Below are positions 61,645 through 64,000 of a stretch of DNA of 64,000 bases, in pieces (the stretch's first letter is position 1; each line of letters opens with the position of its first letter). The stretch comes from Nguyenibacter vanlangensis. GTDB lineage: Bacteria; Pseudomonadota; Alphaproteobacteria; Acetobacterales; Acetobacteraceae. The stretch lies in contig NZ_CP152276.1 of the NCBI RefSeq assembly GCF_038719015.1, positions 2,523,501-2,587,500 of the forward strand. Direction: 5' to 3'. The notes beneath the pieces were generated by a model. That model was not told the origin of the DNA. It searched no databases and saw only the letters and a program-made list of their open reading frames with translations. The position numbers and the translations under genes are program-made.

Positions 61645-64000
61645 ATGGAACAGGGATTTCGTGCGTGCCTGCTGGTGGCGACGATGCTGGCGGGCGCGTT
61701 GACCATCGTGCCAGCCGCCCGAAGTGCGACGCCGGTCGAGAAGAAGACCGGCGCGGAGCAGAAGAAGCAGGGGGACGCCCCCGGGGACGCCCATGCGCCG
61801 CACGCCGAGGAAGTGAGCGTGACGGGCCGGACGGCGCGGACGCGGGCGCCCGGCGGCGGATTGATGCGGGTCGAGACGGCGACCAAGGCGGTGCAGACCA
61901 TCACCCGCGACTTCATTGCCAAGCAATCCCCCACCACCAACATCCAGCAATTACTGCGGATGCTGCCGAGCGCCAACGTCCAGGACCAGGATTCCTATGG
62001 CCTGTTCTCGGGGGCGACCGAGGTCCGCGGGCTGGACCAGACCAATATCGGCTGGACTCTGGACGGCATGCCGCTGAGCGATATCGGCGGCGGCCAGTTC
62101 TATTCCAACGAGGTCCTGGAAGCCGAGGACCTGGAAACCGTGTCGCTGCAGCCGGGTTCGGTCAATCTCGACAGCCCGGTCGTCAGCGCGGCGGCGGGCC
62201 TGGTTTCCGCCACCATGAGCAATCCGACCCATACGCGCGGCGGCCTGCTGGATATCTCGTTCGGTTCGTTCGACATGACGCGCGAGTTCCTGCGCCTGAA
62301 TACCGGCGATATCGGGTCGAGCGGCGTGCGGGCCATGTTCTCGTTCAGCCATACCCAGGCCAACAACTGGCGCGGCCCCGGCATGGCCGACAAGTACCAT
62401 TATGATTTCAAGCTGATCAAGGATTTCGAGAACGGCAGCCATACCGGCCTGACCGTGTCCTATAACGACCAGGTCAATGATTCCTTCCTGAACCCCAACC
62501 TGGCGCAATACAAGGCGAACGGATACAGCAACAACTACCTGCCGTACTATACGGGCGTGAATAGCAACGGCACCAATTTCTACAAGCTGCACGTCAATCC
62601 CTTTGCCGACGTGGTGGCGGTTCTGCCGACCCATGTCGTCGTCACCCCCGATTTCTCGATCGACGATACGGCCTATTTCTGGCATGGCATCGGCAACGGC
62701 ACCGGCGCCAGCCTGCTGACCCAGGGCAGCACCTATTATGGCGGCCAGCCGGCCGCCATCGACCTGGGGGCCAAGCAGGCCGTCGCCCTGACCCCGTCGA
62801 ACCAGGAACAGTTCCGCCCCGGCAACACGCTGAAATTCAATTACCGCCTCGGGTCGCATCATCAGTTGACGGCCGGATGGTGGTATGAATATGCCAACCT
62901 GCTGCAATATTCGCCAGTGAGCTATGTCAACCAGGTGACCGGCGAGCCGGCGAATATCTGGGGCGTTTCCAGCCTGTACCAGCTTCCCGGCGGCCAGCCC
63001 TGGAAATATCGCAACTTCCTGAGCCTGTCGCAGGTCAACATGCTGTTCATCGGCGACAGCATGGATTATTTCGACAAGCGGCTGCATATCGACCTGGGCT
63101 TCAAGGAAGCCATGATGACGCGGCGTATCTACAACTACGTGCCGAACACGGTCTATAACCGCAATCTCAGCGCGTCCGAGCCGCTGCCGCAGGTCGGCAT
63201 AAGCTGGAATTTCGACCGCCGCAACCAGATCTACGTCAGCGGCGCCACGAACTTCAAGATGCCGCAGAATACCTCGCTGGTCGATTACTACAGCAACACC
63301 TCGCCGGCACAGACGCAGCGCGGCGGCGCGTCGGCGCCGCAATATTCGATCTCGGAAGAAGTGGGCTATCGCTATAACGGCGACCTGCTGGTCGGCAGCA
63401 TCTCGTTCTTCAACTATAATTTCACCAACCGCCAGCTCAGCCTGAGCTTCTATCAGAACGGCGCGCCCTACAGCCAGACGGTCAATGCCGGCGGCCAGAC
63501 CAGCCGCGGCGTCGACGTCCAGCTTGCCACGCGACCGATCTGGTTCCATCTGCGGCCCTATGTCGCGTTTGAATATCTCGACGCGCGCATCGACAACAAT
63601 CTGGCTGCAACCGGCACGCTGCACGGCAAGACGGTGAATGACTATCTGCCCACGGCGGGCAAGACCCAGATCGAAAGCCCCAAGGTGCAGGCCAGCCTGG
63701 GCCTGGATTACGATGACGGCTCGCTGTTCGCCGGTGTCCAGTTGAAATATACCGGCAAGCAGTACGCGACCTTCATGAATGACAGTTCGATCCCGCAATT
63801 CATCACCGACAACGTCAATGTCGGCTATCGCTTCCATTCGGTCGGATTCATGAAATCGCCGCAGATCCAGCTGAACATGTCGAACCTGACAAATGCCAAG
63901 CTGCGCAGCGGGATCTATACCTTCCAGACCAATGCCAACACCACGACCGGCGTGTATGGCAGCACCGTTAAGGGCGGTCTCCCCGCCTATTACCTCCAGG
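61645..64000 (+). CDS. TonB-dependent receptor (3' end outside window)
   Basis: At least 785 codons, open to the window end without a stop. Seen: a signal peptide (EQGFRACLLVATMLAGALTIVPAARSA), a Lys/Glu-rich linker, the TonB-box-like EEVSVTGRT, and a plug with TRDFIAKQSPTTNIQQLLRMLPSANVQ and GLDQTNIGWTLDGMPLSD. A long barrel follows, with FNYNFTNRQLSL and YKYTGKQYATFMND-like strands. Same subfamily as the receptor at 55282. ATG 61645 starts the signal peptide. Truncated only by the window, so likely functional. Confidence 0.88.
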   Translation, partial: MEQGFRACLLVATMLAGALTIVPAARSATPVEKKTGAEQKKQGDAPGDAHAPHAEEVSVTGRTARTRAPGGGLMRVETATKAVQTITRDFIAKQSPTTNIQQLLRMLPSANVQDQDSYGLFSGATEVRGLDQTNIGWTLDGMPLSDIGGGQFYSNEVLEAEDLETVSLQPGSVNLDSPVVSAAAGLVSATMSNPTHTRGGLLDISFGSFDMTREFLRLNTGDIGSSGVRAMFSFSHTQANNWRGPGMADKYHYDFKLIKDFENGSHTGLTVSYNDQVNDSFLNPNLAQYKANGYSNNYLPYYTGVNSNGTNFYKLHVNPFADVVAVLPTHVVVTPDFSIDDTAYFWHGIGNGTGASLLTQGSTYYGGQPAAIDLGAKQAVALTPSNQEQFRPGNTLKFNYRLGSHHQLTAGWWYEYANLLQYSPVSYVNQVTGEPANIWGVSSLYQLPGGQPWKYRNFLSLSQVNMLFIGDSMDYFDKRLHIDLGFKEAMMTRRIYNYVPNTVYNRNLSASEPLPQVGISWNFDRRNQIYVSGATNFKMPQNTSLVDYYSNTSPAQTQRGGASAPQYSISEEVGYRYNGDLLVGSISFFNYNFTNRQLSLSFYQNGAPYSQTVNAGGQTSRGVDVQLATRPIWFHLRPYVAFEYLDARIDNNLAATGTLHGKTVNDYLPTAGKTQIESPKVQASLGLDYDDGSLFAGVQLKYTGKQYATFMNDSSIPQFITDNVNVGYRFHSVGFMKSPQIQLNMSNLTNAKLRSGIYTFQTNANTTTGVYGSTVKGGLPAYYLQ

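Overview
The window is GC-rich, densely packed alphaproteobacterial chromosome. Gene content suggests an acetic acid bacterium (Acetobacteraceae, Gluconacetobacter/Komagataeibacter-like): many TonB-dependent receptors, a zapA–6S RNA–formyl-THF cyclo-ligase block, epmA/epmB/efp, and many ATGA-type overlaps. The species assignment is inference from protein style, not from a marker gene.

1–14.9 kb is mostly housekeeping: a TonB-like C-terminus, AMP nucleosidase, YciA thioesterase, a YmdB-type phosphoesterase, formyl-THF cyclo-ligase, a 6S RNA candidate, zapA, thiE, a Gly/Trp-rich lipoprotein, EpmA–EpmB–EF-P, an inositol-monophosphatase-like enzyme, an OmpA-like/MotA-like/MotB-like envelope operon, a Usp protein and the CrcB fluoride channel. 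14.9–19.7 kb is a small polysaccharide locus: flippase, radical SAM protein and two glycosyltransferases.

19.7–28.5 kb is regulatory and partly decayed. It holds an SDR/LysR divergent pair, a MarR–GNAT fusion with twin palindromic operators, and an N-acetylglucosamine locus. In that locus the DeoR repressor, NagA and a secreted GH20 hexosaminidase are intact, but the kinase, SIS-domain and MFS genes are remnants. A 65-bp palindromic repeat occurs four times between 19.8 and 32.6 kb, and one copy lies inside a coding sequence.

28.9–64 kb is a large accessory region for scavenging amino-acid derivatives. It contains a thiolase, a DadA-like oxidase, a secreted isoaspartyl peptidase and a Tat-signal aminotransferase. 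A minus-strand operon (TonB receptor, MHS-type symporter, three M20 amidohydrolases) faces a LysR gene. Next come an AroM–LuxR fusion and a stand-alone AroM, arranged convergently. A tightly overlapping plus-strand operon (47.8–55.1 kb) then encodes a D-carbamoylase-like nitrilase, a polar amino-acid ABC importer with two binding proteins, an imidase/allantoinase-like deacetylase-fold hydrolase, an ATZ/TRZ amidohydrolase and a hydantoin-racemase-like protein. A D-amino-acid transaminase and LysR gene are divergent to it. Together these look like a route for uptake and breakdown of cyclic ureides or imides through N-carbamoyl-D-amino acids to keto acids. The window closes with three TonB receptors, one next to a glycerophosphodiester phosphodiesterase and the last cut by the window end.
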